A stretch of 64,000 nucleotides of DNA from Drosophila miranda (lineage: Eukaryota > Arthropoda > Insecta > Diptera > Drosophilidae): NCBI RefSeq assembly GCF_003369915.1, contig NC_046674.1, positions 7,936,001 to 8,000,000 on the forward strand, written 5' to 3'. This document shows positions 60,782 through 64,000 of this stretch, in pieces (positions within the stretch are counted from its first letter, which is position 1; the number at the start of each line of letters is the position of its first letter). The notes under the pieces were generated by a model. It had not been told where the DNA came from, did not search any database, and saw nothing but the letters and a program-made list of their open reading frames with translations. The position numbers and the translations under genes were made by a program.

Positions 60782-63700
60782 GTAAGTCCTATTTATATTT
60801 CGATTTTCCGACGCGTTTTTTCGGGGAACTGTCGAGACAAGTGTTTGTGCTTTATCTTTATGACCATCTTTCAAGCGTTTTTTTTTTAATGGTTTCTCTG
60901 AAATTTTAATGGATTTCCATGACTAAGAAGTCTAAAAGTATCAATAAATATTTTAAATATTTGCCGGCGGCGATAAAACTAGTCAAAACTGATTTAGAAA
61001 TTAGTCTGGAGTATCTGCCGCTTCTATTTCTTACGAGATTTTGAATGAAGCCATAACATTTTCCTTATTTTCCGCAAACGTAAGTTGTCACTGTCACTGA
61101 GCCTTTAAGCCGCCTTTCAAATAGTAATCTGTGAGTTTCTGCTACCATTAAAACAGAATGACTTAGAAGACTCGGTGTCAATTAGGATTAACAACACATA
61201 AATGAGATGTGTTTATTTAGTGTTAAAGACTTTTCTGCTTTGATCACTTCGGAGAAATTTCATTACATACGCAGGTTTTGGAATTTTCTTTAATAAAAGG
61301 CCGAAAACTCCTCCTAAAATATTTCTTCATATAAACTGGAATTTCTGCTGCATTAATCAGTGATGGTATGCATCTCTAATGAAATACTCATTGACAAAAC
61401 CACGAGCATTTCATAATATTGTGTAAATTCTCACAGAATAAACCTCTCTTTATTCTATCTCCATTTAATTAAGCTTCATTTTGTTCGATTTTATTTGTGG
61501 TGCCTGGGCGAATAAACTATTCTAAATAATTTTTAAATGCAATTAAATATTTCTGACATGTGTTGGAGCGGCTTCATAACCATTTGTGCAGTTGTTGGCT
61601 GTTGCGGTTGTTGCTCTTGTGTGGATTGTGCTGCAATTGTGCTATCTATATACCCTTGAGGAGGGTATTTTGGTATTGTTCGGATGTTTTCAATGCCGAG
61701 AAGGAAGCATCCGCGACCTCAAAGGCATACTTCTTTATTATTTTTACTGCAGTATCAAAAACACCATAATATCATTTTACGATAGAAAAGATAAAGAAGA
61801 AAAGAGGGACGACTCTATTAGTTATGCACCTCGATCTGTGAGGGTATATAAAGGTTCGGTCTTTAAAGCCACAGCGTTTCTCTCTTGCTGCTGGTGTTGT
61901 TTTTGTTGCTGCTGCTGCGGTTGACGGAAGCAGCAAATAAAGAGTTTTTCACGTTAACAGTCGGTGGGCAAGCAAAGAGTTAGTCAACTGTCACAACTCT
62001 CAACTCTCATGAAGTTTTGTTGTTGTTCTTTATGTTGCTACAGATACTGATGCACAGACACACACACAGTCTGGAAAATTGTAAACAAATGTTTCATTTC
62101 CATACGAGTGTCCGTGTGTGTGTGGTGTGTATCATGTTCAATTATTCAGCATCGTATTTTGAGCATTTGTTTAGTTTTATGTACGTTGTTTCTCTGACGT
62201 TGTTGTTTCGGTTTCGGCTTCTGTTTATTATTTTTGTTCAATGTGTGGAAATTGTTTGCGTGCCAGACTCTGGTCACTGTTGATGTTGTTGCTGTTGTTA
62301 TATCTTCTGTTCTTTTGATTTCGATTTTGATTTGATCAATTACATGCGGTTGACCAAAATTTCAATTAGTTTTACCTGAAAGATTGATGAGCTGTGGCCA
62401 TATGCAAGAGGCAACAGGCAACAGGCAACTGGCAACAGGCAAAGAAAAACCAGTGTTTGTGGCAAGTTCATGACTGCCGCTTGGGCATTGACTTTGCCCC
62501 TTTTACATGCTCAATTTTGTATGCAAATGATTCGAACATTAGTCGCATCATTCTCACGTACAAGTGAGTGTCTCTGGATACATTGTCTCTCTAGCATTTT
62601 GCATACTGGATTTCTTTGTGTGGCAAGGCATTGCACTTGCCATTGGAGCTGCTGCTGCAACTGCAATTAAATTCACTCAATTCTGTATGCCAAATTGCAG
62701 AGGGAAACCAATCGCTGGGGTTTGCAGAGCTTGAAGAGGTTTTTCTTTTATTTTCTTTCCTTTAAGTTTTCTCTCCGCTGCAGTCCACCATGCACGTGCT
62801 GTAGTTTTTCTCCACCCCCATTCAAAACTTCAATGTTATTTGCATATTTCCATAAACAAAACAGCAAAAACAGAAAAAAGTAAACGAACAAAAAGTCTAA
62901 CACTGGGAGTCGAAGCCGGGGATACCCTTTTTATAGGCTCTGTGACAATAGACACATATAGAATATGAGGCAAACATTTCATACCCTCTATAAGAGTATA
63001 CGAAACTTTTGCACTTTGTTATGCTTTTGTATTTTTTTTTGTTCGCTTTGTTTGTGCTTTTGCTTCAGCTGCAGTTTTATCGTCTGCTTGGGTGTATATT
63101 TGTTTTTGGTTTGCTTTTGGCTGGGTCTCACTTTTGGCCGAAAAGAAACACAACGGTGGGTACCGTTACCTACCGATGCTGCTGCCGCCGCTGCAGCTGA
63201 TGCTATATGGTTGGCTTGGCCTAACCCAAATACGAAAGCGAATATTCGTACCAGTATGAGTATGAGGAGCAGCAGCAGGGACTGCTTCGTTTTTTTGTGC
63301 TTTGTCAGCGTCCCTCTGCCCACTGCTCTGAATCATCTGACAGGTCGGGGCGGGAGAGTGTCCAGAATTATGGGAATTATGAGTCACTGGCCCTTCGATT
63401 GGGGGCTCTTCATTTCCGAGAGTTTGTGTTCTGGTGGCCCACTAAGGCCTGACTCTGGATGGGCTTCTTTCCATCTCTCGGATCTCGTAATCCTCCCGCT
63501 CTGCCTTCTTAGATTAATTGAATTTCACGCTTTGATTTCGCGAATTGCCTTGCCAACTGCCACTTGCCTCCTGCCACTGCCACCGCCTTTGGGCCCTGAC
63601 GCATAAATCTTTCAAAAGGTGTATAACTTATTCGCTCACGCACGATGCCTGGCGCCGACAATTTTTTCTCGCACTTTTTTCGTTGGCTTTTTTTTGGTAT

Positions 63701-64000
63701 ATTTTTGTTTTGTTTCGCGCGCGGAAACACTGCGTATGCTTAACGCGGGAGCTAAGTCCCTGATTTCGTTTCGCTATTCGAGGCGGCTTGCGGGAGCTCT
63801 AGCAGCTCTATCAAATATTTATACGATTGCATCCGATTCAAGTCGATTTATTTTGGCTTAACAACTTCCGACTTCCGACTGGTGTTTGGGGAATTTATGG
63901 TCTCGGCGTTCATCAATTATTTCAAAGACATGAAGGATTTTCCTTCTACCTAAATTTCGGGTTAAATTTGGTACTTGTTCCACGTAAGTTTCGTTCTGTG
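60782..64000. other. start of the second intron of the NOS1AP gene
   Basis: AT-rich intronic sequence. No PTB continuation (YVGSL-type) or other splice-bounded frame is visible. It holds GTTGTT and GCTGCT tracts near 61886-61920 and 62281-62297, GGCAACA repeats at 62408-62440, and a CCCTCTATAAGAGTATACG repeat scrap near 62984. A 213-codon frame at 62965-63606 is low-complexity and not accepted. Confidence 0.55.

Noticed and set aside
62965..63606. 213-codon frame on the + strand
   Set aside because: Cys, Phe and Leu-rich low-complexity sequence inside the NOS1AP intron, with no recognisable domain.
1..64000. CRISPR arrays, bacterial promoters or ribosome binding sites
   Set aside because: The window is eukaryotic; the tandem repeats are microsatellites without spacer structure.

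Overview
This window is animal nuclear DNA from a fly of the genus Drosophila. The reasons are short GT-AG introns of 47-60 bp, AATAAA polyadenylation signals, a DRE (TATCGATA), GAGA-rich 5' leaders, many (CAG)n, (CA)n and (GTC)n tracts, DINE-1 (INE-1) Helentron remnants, and proteins that read as fly orthologues. The obscura group, and Muller element D, are my guesses only; the sequence does not prove either. About nine tenths of the window is non-coding (introns and intergenic DNA), and most open frames in it are chance frames over simple repeats.

Layout. At 2.1-3.8 kb on the + strand is a complete intronless gene for a CFAP45-type coiled-coil protein of the axoneme. From about 22.2 kb leftwards on the - strand lie the 5' parts of a large gene I cannot name: a candidate leader and start site near 22.2 kb, a 321-codon acidic first coding exon at 19.3-18.4 kb, and a second, Asn-rich candidate first coding exon at 13.3-13.1 kb that ends in the same codon phase. 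No downstream exon was recognised, so the rest of that gene probably lies beyond the left edge. If so, the CFAP45 gene is nested in one of its introns on the opposite strand.

At 25.4-27.6 kb on the - strand is a decaying duplicated block. It holds the first three exons of the replication helicase gene Mcm7, with one intron and an upstream DRE still present, but with a nonsense codon, a lost zinc-ligand cysteine and truncation. Beyond it lie coding remnants of at least one further gene that I do not recognise. A diverged pair of AT-rich repeats follows at 27.7-28.4 kb. Then come two tandem genes for secreted DUF1091 (ML-like) proteins at 28.8-30.3 kb on the - strand, and a tRNA-Pro(TGG) at 35.3 kb on the - strand.

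At 49.2-51.0 kb on the - strand is an intact single-exon divergent ionotropic receptor (chemosensory IR family). At the right end, from about 59.6 kb on the + strand, is the promoter, leader and first coding exon of the NOS1AP (CAPON) orthologue, a PTB-domain adaptor. Its remaining exons lie beyond the window. The genes are independent loci; there is no operon-like arrangement.
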